This document shows positions 24,884 to 33,342 of a stretch of DNA of 64,000 bases, in pieces. Every line of letters begins with the position of its first letter. Position 1 is the first letter of the stretch. Both the position numbers and the translations under genes were made by a program. The notes beneath the pieces were generated by a model. It was not told where the DNA came from and made no database searches. It saw nothing but the letters and a program-made list of their open reading frames with translations. Source of the stretch: Geitlerinema sp. BBD 1991-9 (lineage in GTDB: Bacteria > Cyanobacteriota > Cyanobacteriia > Cyanobacteriales > Geitlerinemataceae); the NCBI GenBank assembly GCA_001657325.1, contig LWRO01000002.1, positions 1-64,000 on the forward strand. The letters are read 5' to 3'.

Positions 24884-26041
24884 ATGCAAATTTATCTAGA
24901 TCATAGTGCGACGACACCGACGCGCCCTGAAGCGATTGCGGCGATGACGGACGCTCTCACGCGGGTTTGGGGGAATCCCTCTAGTTTGCACGCATGGGGA
25001 CAAGCGGCGGCAACGGCGATCGAACGCGCGCGAATGCAAGTGGCACAGTTGCTGAGCGCAGAACCCGAATCGATCGTGTTTACGAGTGGGGGAACGGAAT
25101 CGAATAATTGGGTTCTCAGCTCGATCGCACGTCAGTACGACATCCCTCAACATCTCATTGTGTCCAGTGTCGAACATTCAGCGGTGTTAGCACCCGCTCG
25201 CATGTTGGAGGCGTTGGGATGGGATGTAACCTATCTCCCAGTCGATCGCTCGGGGCGCGTGCATCCGAGCGATTTACAACGTGCGTTACGGCCGGATACG
25301 GTGCTGGTGTCGGTCATTTACGGACAAAGCGAAGTGGGAACGGTGCAGCCGATTCGCGTGCTGGCAGATATCGCTCGATCTCGGGGTGTTCCGTTCCACA
25401 CTGATGCCGTGCAGGTCGCCGGACGGCTTCCCCTCGACGTGCAACAGCTCTGTGTCGATTTCCTCTCGCTGTCGAGTCATAAATTGTACGGGCCGAAAGG
25501 CATCGGAGCGCTTTACGTGCGTCCGGGGCTGACGTTACCCCCTCTCCTCAGCGGTGGCGGCCAGGAGGGCGGATTGCGTTCGGGGACTCAAGCGGTTCCC
25601 AACATTGCTGGGTTTGGCGTGGCGGCGGAACTGGCGGTGCAGGAGTTGGAAGCTGAAGCACAACGGTTGGCGAGTTTGCGCGATCGACTGTTCGATCGAC
25701 TTTCTGACGTGCCGATGTTAATTCCTACGGGCCATCGCACCCACCGACTTCCCCATCACGTCAGTTTTTGTTTAGATCGTCGGGACGATCTCGTGACGGG
25801 ACGCTCGATTGTGCGTCAACTCAACCTCGCGGGAATCGCCATCAGTTCGGGATCTGCCTGTCACAGCGGTCAATTGACCCCCAGTCCGGTTTTATCGGCG
25901 ATGGGATACAACGATCGAATGGCAACAACGGGTTTGCGTCTCACGTTAGGCCACAGTACCACTGAAGCCGATATCGATTGGACGGCAATGGTGTTGAAAC
26001 AGGTTTTAGCGCGATCTCGCCCTATGGTTGAGATGAAGTGA
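24884..26041 (+). CDS. Cysteine desulfurase (NifS/IscS type)
   Basis: 385 residues, class V PLP enzyme that takes sulfur from cysteine for Fe-S clusters and thio-cofactors. It starts MQIYLDHSATTPTRPEA, typical of NifS/IscS. The PLP lysine is in LSSHKLYGPKGIGALYV, the cofactor-binding motif is VEHSAVL, and the active cysteine is in SSGSACHSGQ on the long mobile loop of group I enzymes. All key residues are present. It lies 79 bases after thrB with the heptamer repeat between, so cotranscription is possible. It is not near other nif or suf genes, so a housekeeping role is more likely than a nitrogenase role. Confidence 0.95.
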   Translation: MQIYLDHSATTPTRPEAIAAMTDALTRVWGNPSSLHAWGQAAATAIERARMQVAQLLSAEPESIVFTSGGTESNNWVLSSIARQYDIPQHLIVSSVEHSAVLAPARMLEALGWDVTYLPVDRSGRVHPSDLQRALRPDTVLVSVIYGQSEVGTVQPIRVLADIARSRGVPFHTDAVQVAGRLPLDVQQLCVDFLSLSSHKLYGPKGIGALYVRPGLTLPPLLSGGGQEGGLRSGTQAVPNIAGFGVAAELAVQELEAEAQRLASLRDRLFDRLSDVPMLIPTGHRTHRLPHHVSFCLDRRDDLVTGRSIVRQLNLAGIAISSGSACHSGQLTPSPVLSAMGYNDRMATTGLRLTLGHSTTEADIDWTAMVLKQVLARSRPMVEMK

Positions 26042-26064
26042 TGAGGTGATGGGACAACGGAAAG

Positions 26065-26958
26065 TTATTCTGTTCCCGCATCGCGACACTGGAAGTTCGG
26101 ACAATCCAATCCGTCAGGTGGGGCAATTAAATCACCTTCCAAACTCCAACTGCGCTCGATCGATAAGGTTTCGAGCGCGTCAATACGCTTTTGCGTGAGT
26201 GGGTGCGTCAGGAAATACTCTGAAACCTTCAACAATCGATCGGGATATTGACGTTCCTCCTCCGCTAAGCGCTTGAAAAAGTCGAGACTGTGTCCCCCAT
26301 GGCCGTAAACGCGCACGACAGACGACAACCCGTAGACGTCAGCGGCATATTCTTGCTGGCGACTGTAACTCAGCGTGTTGAGATTAATCGTGTAGGCGAC
26401 AATATCTGGCGCTCCCGTGGTACCCGACGTTCCGATTTCTAACAGGATCGATCCCAGTAACAGAAACAACGATCGACCCATTCCCTTTAAGGCATCGCGC
26501 GACGATAAGTGACCGATTTCGTGGGCTAACACGAAGGCCAGTTCGTTTTCCGATTGCACTTGTTCTAGAAATGCTGTCGTGACAAAAATGTGTCCCCCAG
26601 CAAGGGCGGCGGCGTTAACAATGTCGGTTTTGATAATATGCACTTCAAAGGGAATTCCTGGCATATCGCCAGGTTCTTTGAGGGTATCGAGTAAGTCGGC
26701 AATGTAGGCAACGCGGGTATCGTTTTCGAGTTCTGTTCCGGCGAATTGAGCGGGAACAGTCGGCGCGAGGGCATCGCCAATTTCTTTTTCTCGTTCGGCA
26801 CTCATGTGGGGAACAAAGAAGTCAACTGCTACGCCCAATCCAAAATACACGAGCAGTGTTATCCCGATGACACCTCCGAGAAGATAGGCGAAGTTGACTA
26901 GGGGATGAACTTGGGAAATGTTGACTTCTTCAGTGATTTCTTTGGGGGTATATTTCAT
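26065..26958 (-). CDS. M48-family membrane metalloprotease
   Basis: 297 residues. One N-terminal membrane helix (about 22-45, FAYLLGGVIGITLLVYFGLG) is followed by a peptidase domain with zinc motif LAHEIGHLSSRDALKG. The third ligand region is EYAADVYGLSSV, the usual HExxH plus downstream Glu. A second hydrophobic stretch, SLFLLLGSILLEIG, lies near the zinc site. HtpX/Oma1-like relatives degrade misfolded membrane or periplasmic proteins. The C-terminus has three cysteines in DGLDCPNFQCRDAG-like order. It converges with the cysteine desulfurase gene, whose stop is 23 bases away. Confidence 0.9.
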   Translation of the reverse strand: MKYTPKEITEEVNISQVHPLVNFAYLLGGVIGITLLVYFGLGVAVDFFVPHMSAEREKEIGDALAPTVPAQFAGTELENDTRVAYIADLLDTLKEPGDMPGIPFEVHIIKTDIVNAAALAGGHIFVTTAFLEQVQSENELAFVLAHEIGHLSSRDALKGMGRSLFLLLGSILLEIGTSGTTGAPDIVAYTINLNTLSYSRQQEYAADVYGLSSVVRVYGHGGHSLDFFKRLAEEERQYPDRLLKVSEYFLTHPLTQKRIDALETLSIERSWSLEGDLIAPPDGLDCPNFQCRDAGTE

Positions 26959-27295
26959 GAGTAAAAAGAGAGCTTACTTGAAAGTCAAACGTAAGAAAAC
27001 ATAAAATTATTGGAAGAATTTTTATTTTGTTAATACTTGAATATTTGAATTCGACTGTTATTGCCCTGTTTCTAGGGTTATTTTCCTGTACTATATAAGC
27101 CTTGAAACTACTGAAGCATTAGATATATTTTTGGTGAATTTCATAGATTCGATCGTGTGATATCTTCAAGCAATACATAAAAAAACAAGCTAAATCGAGC
27201 GACTAGAAATTAAAGGATTGACGACAAGAATCTTTCGATTTAAATCTACTCGCTCGATTTTGAAATGACAACGGGACGATCTCCTGGCAACTGAA
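26959..27295. other. AT-rich intergenic region
   Basis: Between two minus-strand genes, low in GC relative to its surroundings. No gene is seen. It presumably contains the promoter of the M48 gene. It contains an imperfect inverted repeat (27192-27206 with 27246-27260). Confidence 0.5.
27192..27260. repeat. Inverted repeat, 15-base arms
   Basis: AAATCGAGCGACTAG (27192-27206) is inverted at 27246-27260 with 14 of 15 matches; 39 bases lie between. It could form a stem at the 3' end of the YbjQ-like gene at 27296-27733, which ends 36 bases before it on the minus strand. No clear uridine run. Confidence 0.6.
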
Positions 27296-27733
27296 TTAGC
27301 GAATACCCGTTCCATAGGCAATCACTTCGACCGAAACCGGACCGGCTCGTCCGTTATCAATCGACGCAGTCTCGTAACGCACGTTGAGAATTTGCGTGGC
27401 TCCCCAAGAAATTGCCTTTTCTTTAACCCGTAATAAAGCCTCACGACGACCGCGATCGAGCAAACTTTCATAGGCAACCACTCGACCACCGATGAAATTT
27501 CTCAGCGCCATAACAAAGGTTTTGAAATAATCGGAAGAAATCACGACTGTTTCTACAAAAAGCATGGCATCTCGAGCATCGGGGAGCGGTTCTTTTGCCC
27601 CGAAACTCACGGCAGGAACGTAAAGCGTTGCTCGCTCGCGTTTGCGAATATCCTCATAATGGCGTTTTTCTGCGAAGACCCCTGCAAAATAGCCAATACC
27701 CAACAAAATCAGGAAAATAATGAGTTCGTCCAT
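27296..27733 (-). CDS. Membrane-anchored YbjQ-like (UPF0145) protein
   Basis: 145 residues. An N-terminal membrane helix (about 4-22, LIIFLILLGIGYFAGVFAE) is followed by a YbjQ/DUF74 domain: VSSDY-like VISSDYFKTF, NFIGGRVVAYESLLDRGRREAL, AISWGATQILNVRYET, SVEVIAYGTGI. The YbjQ fold is a small pentamer-forming domain annotated as putative metal-binding, with no established activity. The membrane anchor makes this copy different from the adjacent soluble paralogue at 27799-28119. The two are 65 bases apart on the same strand and probably form an operon. Confidence 0.8.
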   Translation of the reverse strand: MDELIIFLILLGIGYFAGVFAEKRHYEDIRKRERATLYVPAVSFGAKEPLPDARDAMLFVETVVISSDYFKTFVMALRNFIGGRVVAYESLLDRGRREALLRVKEKAISWGATQILNVRYETASIDNGRAGPVSVEVIAYGTGIR

Positions 27734-27798
27734 ATCGATCGAAACCTTTTCTGGTTCGTGACAGTAAGTGAGGTGTAGTTCAGCTGCACTCGTTCAGT

Positions 27799-28119
27799 TT
27801 AGCGAACGCGAACGGCTGTTCCGTAAACAAATAATTCAGCCGCCCCCTGCGCCACTGACGAGGTTGCAAAACGAACGTTAATGATGGCATTAGCGTTCAA
27901 TTGTTTGGCCTGTAATACCATTCGATCGATCGATTCTTGGCGCGCTTCGTTCAACAGTTCTGTATAGCCTTTGAGTTCGCCGCCAATGATATTTTTTAGA
28001 CCTGCAGCGATGTCGCGACCGACATTTTTTGCGCGCACAGTACTGCCTTGAACGATACCGTAGTGTTCGATGATTTCTTTACCCGGTACGCCTTCTAAGG
28101 TCGTTAAAACGATTGCCAT
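27799..28119 (-). CDS. YbjQ/UPF0145 family protein
   Basis: 106 residues, normal length for YbjQ. Motifs: VLTTLEGVPGKEIIEHYGIVQG at the N-terminus, KNIIGGELKGYTELLNEARQ, AKQLNANAIINVRFAT and ELFVYGTAVRV. This is the soluble, unanchored form of the domain also found in the next gene downstream. The function is unknown; the metal-binding label in databases rests on structure-based conjecture. It begins with an ATG and precedes the membrane-anchored paralogue by 65 bases. Confidence 0.88.
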   Translation of the reverse strand: MAIVLTTLEGVPGKEIIEHYGIVQGSTVRAKNVGRDIAAGLKNIIGGELKGYTELLNEARQESIDRMVLQAKQLNANAIINVRFATSSVAQGAAELFVYGTAVRVR

Positions 28120-28355
28120 TCTATTTTAGATTCCTTTTTGAGAATTGACGTGGAGAATTTAGACGGTTTCGTGTCATCCGAAATTTGGTTTTCGCTGGGA
28201 AAATTTTTACGGTAATATTTTTGAGAAAAAGACCGTATTATTCCCAATTTTTTTTGGATCTCGAACGCTCGAAATCTTCATTTTCTGAAGGATGCTGTTA
28301 AACAGGTTTCCAAAACAATGAAATCTCCAATTGTTCGAGATTGCGCTACGATCGA

Positions 28356-29243
28356 TCAAAGTTCAGCGAAAGCTCGTTCGACCAGTCTGCGAGCGAGGGT
28401 TTGTACGCCAGTATGGCGGTAGTAGTCGGTACTCATGTCGAGAAACGCCGCCAAATAATCGAGTCGATCGTCGCTGAATTCGATGAAACCTTGTAAACTC
28501 TTGCTGACTTTTTGCGGGGTTAAATCGCGGGAACTGACAAAATCTCCCATCCAGCCTTGGACGGAATTGAAACTTTCCCCGAGAAAGTCGAGTTTGTTCT
28601 GGGTGTTGTTTCCAGGAATCTCGCGTTTGATTTTTTGAAACTGGTTGTTTTCTTCGAGTTCCTTGGGTGTTAGCATTCCCAGTCGTTCCCCAACCGCACG
28701 AACGAAGTCGGGGCCTAAGGGAAGTAAGCCGTCGAAACAGACTAACGCCGCCATCCGCATGAGAGATTCGCTACCGTAATCGGCGAGCGATCGAACGAAA
28801 TCCCCGATACTATCGCCGGGAATCCCATTGATTTTGCAGAACGCCACGATTTCCACCACTAATTTTAAGGATAAATCGAGGGTTTGTGCTTGGTTTGCTT
28901 TGGGGGTGAGTTTGTTGAGAAATCCCAGTAAAGGAACTTTTTCGCCAATTTTGTTGGCTAACGCCGCCGTTCCGAGGGCGCTACCGGCCGCGTCGATGGT
29001 ATCGTACAGCCAGAGCGCCGTTTGATAGCCTTGAGATTTGTCGTCGTATAGGACGATCGCGCGATCGGAGATCGCTTGAATTAAGCTGTCGTCGGTTTCA
29101 CCGGTGATGGTGCGAATGGTGTTGTCCCAACCGACGAGGTTGTTCCATTCGCCGGGAATGACGAAGTCTAACGCACGTAGAGAAAAGACCGTTAAGTTTT
29201 GGGTGGCGAGTTCGTTAACCCGTTGGTCGATCGATTGACTCAT
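28356..29243 (-). CDS. Hypothetical protein, possibly helical
   Basis: 295 residues, not recognised. It looks soluble and mainly helical, with no signal peptide. Distinct phrases: ALDFVIPGEWNNLVGWD, IQAISDRAIVLYDDKSQGYQ, LSLKLVVEIVAFCKINGIPG, YGSESLMRMAALVCFDGLLP, FIEFSDDRLDYLAAFLDMS. A central hydrophobic helix pair (about 85-110, ALGTAALANKIG) is too weak to call a membrane segment. Composition matches the core genome. The lipoprotein gene upstream ends 12 bases before its start, so they are probably cotranscribed and may act together. Confidence 0.75.
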   Translation of the reverse strand: MSQSIDQRVNELATQNLTVFSLRALDFVIPGEWNNLVGWDNTIRTITGETDDSLIQAISDRAIVLYDDKSQGYQTALWLYDTIDAAGSALGTAALANKIGEKVPLLGFLNKLTPKANQAQTLDLSLKLVVEIVAFCKINGIPGDSIGDFVRSLADYGSESLMRMAALVCFDGLLPLGPDFVRAVGERLGMLTPKELEENNQFQKIKREIPGNNTQNKLDFLGESFNSVQGWMGDFVSSRDLTPQKVSKSLQGFIEFSDDRLDYLAAFLDMSTDYYRHTGVQTLARRLVERAFAEL

Positions 29244-29255
29244 AATAAGTAGCGG

Positions 29256-29765
29256 TTATTTTAATTGAGCGAGACCTTGAAGATCGAATTTTTGAATCCA
29301 GGTTTCGCGATCGACTTCGGTAAAGTCGGGACTGCGCGAGATGACTTTGACTTGGAATCGATCGGCGACGAGAACGGCGGTTTGTGTGGTTCCTTGGGTA
29401 ATAGCAGGATATCCAGCGATGTTTCGATCGCTGTTTACAAATTTCTGAGCTGCGGCGGGAACGCTGATGGTGTCGGAAATTGCCAACATCGCGATATCTT
29501 GTCCGTCTTTTTTCAATTTGGCTTCGGCGAATCCATCTTTCTCTTGAGTGTAGATGCGTTCGTAGCCGTCACCGTCTGGGGGAAAGAATTTGTTAAACTC
29601 GCTTCCGGAAACGGCAGCTTGGGAAACCGCACCCCCTTCAGCGGGTTGGACTTGTTGTTGGGTTTCAGGAGGAGGACTCGTTTGGGGATTACGACACCCG
29701 CCAACGAGGAGCAGGGTTGCCAACAGACCGGCAACGATCGGTTTGCGTAAGGCGGTAAAATTCAT
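29256..29765 (-). CDS. Lipoprotein of unknown function
   Basis: About 169 residues from the ATG at 29763-29765; a TTG two codons earlier is less likely. A signal peptide with lipobox LLVGGC gives an acylated cysteine at about residue 24, followed by a Pro/Gln-rich linker (PQTSPPPETQQQVQPAEGG). The mature domain contains FNKFFPPDGDGYERIYTQEK, GFAEAKLKKDGQDIAMLAIS and RFQVKVISRSPDFTEVD. It looks like a conserved cyanobacterial lipoprotein of unknown role. It is upstream of, and 12 bases from, the hypothetical gene at 28356-29243. Confidence 0.8.
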   Translation of the reverse strand: MNFTALRKPIVAGLLATLLLVGGCRNPQTSPPPETQQQVQPAEGGAVSQAAVSGSEFNKFFPPDGDGYERIYTQEKDGFAEAKLKKDGQDIAMLAISDTISVPAAAQKFVNSDRNIAGYPAITQGTTQTAVLVADRFQVKVISRSPDFTEVDRETWIQKFDLQGLAQLK

Positions 29766-30016
29766 TATCAATGCGGGGAGATTGGGCGGATCGATCGAGC
29801 CTCGATCGTATCATTTCTGTTCGGTTTGTTTGAGATTCCTAACATCCTCTTAATCTCGGGGGGAGATGAGTCGATCTCGAATCGATCGCCACTCTTGAAT
29901 TTAAATATTTCTTAACCACATAGCCATTACATAGCCACGATCGTTGGTCGGTTGCAATGCCAGTTCTGACGATACGGTTATCTGAAATGAAACCCGAGAC
30001 GATCGAGTGAAGTTCG

Positions 30017-30670
30017 TTACTCGACGCTCAAAAAAGCACAACGTTTGCACAGCGGACAAGCGTCGCATTTCGGATTTCGCGCCGTACACACCAACGCACC
30101 GAAATCTAATAAGGTCAAATTCCACCGACTGGCATTCTGTTTGGGAACGATGCGATCGGCAAGTCCCCAAAGCTTTTTACATCGCGATTTAACGCGCTCT
30201 CCTTCAATTCCGAAAAAACGCTCGAAAATGCGAGCAACATTGGTATCGAGAACGGCAGCGGATTTTGAAAAGGCATGGGCGAGAATCGATCGAGCGCTAT
30301 ATTGACCGATACCGGGAAGTTTCAAGAGGTCTTTTTCAGTATCTGGAACGCACCCGCAATAGTCTTTCAAAATAACCTGTATGGCTTCTAAAATTCGTTT
30401 AGCACGAAAAAGCAACCCTAAAGACTTTAATAGGGTTTCTAGATCGCTTAAAGATGCGCTGGAGAGCGTTTTTGGGTTGGGATACCGATCTAAAAAAATA
30501 CTGTAAATTGGAAGGACTGCCTCAGCTGTCGTTTTTTGTAGTAAGGATTCAGCAATCAAAATTTTGTAGGGGTCGTGGGTATTGCGCCAGGGAAAATCAC
30601 GCAAGTTTGCGGTCGACCATTGACTGAGGCGACGGCGAAACCATTGTATGTTCTCGGGAGAAGGCGACAT
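30017..30670 (-). CDS. Endonuclease III-superfamily DNA glycosylase, Mig (T/G mismatch) like
   Basis: 217 residues from ATG 30668-30670. A TTG start 99 bases upstream is less likely because homology begins at ENIQWFRRRLSQWS. The helix-hairpin-helix is LLKLPGIGQYSARSIL, followed by the catalytic aspartate in AVLDTNVARIFERF. The iron-sulfur cysteines are C-x6-C-x2-C-x5-C in CTARNPKCDACPLCKRC. The phrase DFPWRNTHDPYKILIAES resembles archaeal Mig and MutY. The residue equivalent to Lys of Nth or Ser of MutY is Tyr (GQYSAR), as in the T/G mismatch glycosylase Mig. There is no C-terminal NUDIX-like domain, unlike MutY. It therefore probably removes T from G/T mismatches arising at methylated cytosines. 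Adenine glycosylase is the alternative. Confidence 0.82.
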   Translation of the reverse strand: MSPSPENIQWFRRRLSQWSTANLRDFPWRNTHDPYKILIAESLLQKTTAEAVLPIYSIFLDRYPNPKTLSSASLSDLETLLKSLGLLFRAKRILEAIQVILKDYCGCVPDTEKDLLKLPGIGQYSARSILAHAFSKSAAVLDTNVARIFERFFGIEGERVKSRCKKLWGLADRIVPKQNASRWNLTLLDFGALVCTARNPKCDACPLCKRCAFLSVE

Positions 30671-30963
30671 CAAACGAGATTGTATAAAACAGAGTCGAGG
30701 GTTCGCGAGGTCAGTCCGATCGAAATCACGGAGCGTTCGGCATTCGATCTCGAGTGACTTTGCTGGCAATTGCGGAGGTCAGAGATCTCGATCGTATCGA
30801 ACCCTGCAGGGAATCACGTAAATTGCGTGTAACGATCCGCGATAAATTCCGGATGGTCGATTAAGATGCTCGTAGAAACACGCAGAAAGCTTTATCTCAC
30901 CTCGGCTCTGGCCGGATTCGAGCGTTCTCGCTGTTCGATTCAGTCGATTTTACCAGCAATATT

Positions 30964-31155
30964 ATGGCTGCTCAACTTCAATCCGACCGATTTAACCCGG
31001 AAAAACCAAGCGTTCCCGATCGATCGATCGATCGAAATTTGCATCCCGTTTGGGAAGAGGACTCCCTCGATGACGATCGCTGTCGAGATTGTACTGATTT
31101 AGAACTATCGGACGATGAAAGTTTCGCCGTTTGGCGGCGTTGGCGCTTTGCTTAA
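30964..31155 (+). CDS. Possible small acidic protein with CxxC motif
   Basis: 63 residues starting at an ATG in the 480-base gap between the glycosylase and NUDIX genes. It is acidic in the middle ([20 protein letters not shown]) with one CRDC motif and a basic aromatic C-terminus ([10 protein letters not shown]). No ribosome site is obvious. Its stop overlaps the last bases of the NUDIX gene on the other strand. The rest of the gap (30671-30963) shows nothing. It may be a real small gene or chance. Confidence 0.35.
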   Translation: MAAQLQSDRFNPEKPSVPDRSIDRNLHPVWEEDSLDDDRCRDCTDLELSDDESFAVWRRWRFA

Positions 31156-31586
31156 ACGTCGAGACGAGGACGCTGTCGATAAAACCGATAGCTTCGATAC
31201 TCTCGCAAAATTCGATCGTGATCGAAACAGAGATTTTCAGGAAACGACCCCACATCAAACACGTCTAGATGTTTTGCGTCGTCTCCAGCTTGGGGTGTTC
31301 CCGTAGCAGTTGCGATAAATACGATGCTAATCGTGTGCTTGCGAAGATCGCGATCGGGATTTGAATACACGTGAAACTGTTCGATCAGTTCTACGGATAA
31401 CCCGGTTTCTTCCTTCGCCTCTCGCATCGCGGCGGTTTCGACAGACTCACCATAATCGACAAAACCGCCGGGAATCGCCCAACCGTGAGGGGGATTTTGA
31501 CGTTCGACGAGGACGATCGGACGATGGGGTCGATCGATCAGTTCGATGATGATATCAACAGTCGGGGCGGGGTTGCGATACGTCAT
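31152..31586 (-). CDS. NUDIX hydrolase
   Basis: 144 residues from the ATG at 31584-31586. A longer open frame extends upstream across the malQ start but has no family similarity. The Nudix box is complete: [20 protein letters not shown] followed by ETGL. The substrate-side phrase is [16 protein letters not shown] enzymes hydrolyse nucleoside diphosphates linked to another group; the N-terminus [22 protein letters not shown] is common among ADP-ribose or dihydroneopterin-type members. The substrate is not predictable. It is divergent from malQ, with about 100 bases between starts. Confidence 0.92.
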   Translation of the reverse strand: MTYRNPAPTVDIIIELIDRPHRPIVLVERQNPPHGWAIPGGFVDYGESVETAAMREAKEETGLSVELIEQFHVYSNPDRDLRKHTISIVFIATATGTPQAGDDAKHLDVFDVGSFPENLCFDHDRILREYRSYRFYRQRPRLDV

Positions 31587-31683
31587 AAGGATAGTTCGAT
31601 CGAGATATTGAAATTCGAGCAAAGCTTCCCAAAAGCTCAGAAATCTCGTGCTACAGTCTATATCGTAGTCACGATCGAGAGCT

Positions 31684-33198
31684 ATGCCGTTTCCGAGAGC
31701 CAGTGGAATTTTACTGCATCCGACCTCCCTACCCGGTCGATTCGGCATCGGTGATTTAGGCCCGGAAGCCTATCGCTTTGTCGATTTTCTCGAAGGAAGC
31801 GAACAGCAGCTCTGGCAAATTTTACCGCTCGGTCCGACGGGATACGGAAATTCTCCTTATTTATGCTATTCAGCGATGGCGGGAAATCCGTTACTGATTA
31901 GCTTAGAACAACTCTGTGAAGACGAGTTACTGTCCGAAGACGATCTCACCGACGTTCCCGAATTTCCGATCGATCGCGTCGATTACGAACTCGTCGAACA
32001 ATATAAGATTCCATTGCTGAGAAAGTCGTATCAAAACTTTCGCAGCAATGCAACGGTCAAGCTAAAGAAAGAATTTTCTCAATTTTGCAAAGATAAAGCG
32101 TTCTGGCTAGATGACTACGCACTCTTTATCGCTCTCAAGTCCCAAGTTTACGACGATGCGAGTTGGAACGAATGGGATGAGGACATCGCCAAGCGCACCC
32201 CTCAAGCCTTAGCGAAGTATCGTAATGAATTAAGTGCAGAAATTGAATTTCGGAAATACCTCCAATTTGAGTTTTCCCGTCAGTGGCTAGCGTTGAAAGA
32301 ATACGCCAACGATCGAAACATTCAACTGTTCGGAGATATTCCGTTTTACGTCGCTCACGATAGTGCCGATGTTTGGGCCCATCGCGATATTTTTTGCATT
32401 GATGAAGAAACTGGAAAGCCTTCGTTGATGGCAGGCGTTCCCCCAGATTATTTCAGTGCGACAGGTCAACTTTGGGGAAATCCCATTTACGATTGGGAAG
32501 AATTAGAAAAAACGAATTTCCACTGGTGGATGCAGCGGTTTCACGCCGTTCTCGATTTGCTGGACTTAATTCGGATCGATCATTTTCGAGGTTTTCAAGC
32601 GTATTGGGCCGTTCCCGGCGATGAAGAAACGGCCATGAACGGCGAATGGGTGGAAGCACCTGGAGACGAGTTTTTCGAGCAGTTAAAACAGGAACTCGGC
32701 GAGTTACCGATCGTTGCTGAAGATTTGGGAATTATCACGCCGGAAGTCGAAGCACTTCGCGACAAATTCGATTTTCCAGGGATGAAGATCCTACACTTTG
32801 CATTCGATTCCGGTTGGGACAATCCCTATTTACCGTATAATTACCACGCGAAAAACTTCGTCGTGTATACCGGAACCCACGATAACAATACGACGATGGG
32901 ATGGTACGACGCTCGATCGAACGAGGAAAACCAGCGGGTTTGGGATTACCTCGGGTGCAGTCGCGGGGAAGGGTTGAATTGGGATTTAATTCGTTTGGCT
33001 CTGAGTACGAACGCCAACCAAGCGGTGTTTCCGCTACAAGATTTGTTGGGATTGGGAGAAGACGCTCGGATGAACGAACCCAGTAAGCCGGAAGGGAATT
33101 GGGAATGGCGTTATTCGGCTGAAGTTCTGACTGATGAATTGCGCGATCGACTGTTGTTTTATACCCGCATTTACGGTCGTGGCGTGAGACGGTGGTGA
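31684..33198 (+). CDS. malQ: 4-alpha-glucanotransferase (amylomaltase, GH77)
   Basis: 504 residues, normal length. It transfers alpha-1,4-glucan segments between maltodextrins and works in glycogen metabolism. Motifs: [19 protein letters not shown] near the N-terminus, [17 protein letters not shown], nucleophile region [17 protein letters not shown], general acid region [17 protein letters not shown], and [15 protein letters not shown]. All catalytic residues are present. ATG start. It converges with the GH38 gene; a small MITE-like repeat lies between their 3' ends. Confidence 0.97.
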   Translation: MPFPRASGILLHPTSLPGRFGIGDLGPEAYRFVDFLEGSEQQLWQILPLGPTGYGNSPYLCYSAMAGNPLLISLEQLCEDELLSEDDLTDVPEFPIDRVDYELVEQYKIPLLRKSYQNFRSNATVKLKKEFSQFCKDKAFWLDDYALFIALKSQVYDDASWNEWDEDIAKRTPQALAKYRNELSAEIEFRKYLQFEFSRQWLALKEYANDRNIQLFGDIPFYVAHDSADVWAHRDIFCIDEETGKPSLMAGVPPDYFSATGQLWGNPIYDWEELEKTNFHWWMQRFHAVLDLLDLIRIDHFRGFQAYWAVPGDEETAMNGEWVEAPGDEFFEQLKQELGELPIVAEDLGIITPEVEALRDKFDFPGMKILHFAFDSGWDNPYLPYNYHAKNFVVYTGTHDNNTTMGWYDARSNEENQRVWDYLGCSRGEGLNWDLIRLALSTNANQAVFPLQDLLGLGEDARMNEPSKPEGNWEWRYSAEVLTDELRDRLLFYTRIYGRGVRRW

Positions 33199-33210
33199 GG
33201 AGATCGAGTG

Positions 33211-33315
33211 GGGTGCATCTCAATTTCGTAGAATGACCGACCCCTCCGCCTTCGGCACCTCCCCTTAGCTAGGGGAGGATGGGTGGGGCTTCGATCGCAA
33301 AAGTGAGATGCACCC
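33211..33315. mobile_element. MITE-like element A, copy 1
   Basis: 105 bases bounded by perfect 12-base inverted repeats GGGTGCATCTCA (33211-33222) and TGAGATGCACCC (33304-33315). It is flanked on both sides by GATCGAGTG (33202-33210 and 33316-33324), which looks like a 9-base target duplication. An internal stem CCTCCCC/GGGGAGG is present. There is no coding capacity. Related copies lie near 41190 and 51318. Confidence 0.8.
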
Positions 33316-33342
33316 GATCGAGTGAATGGGAAAAAAGCTCTC

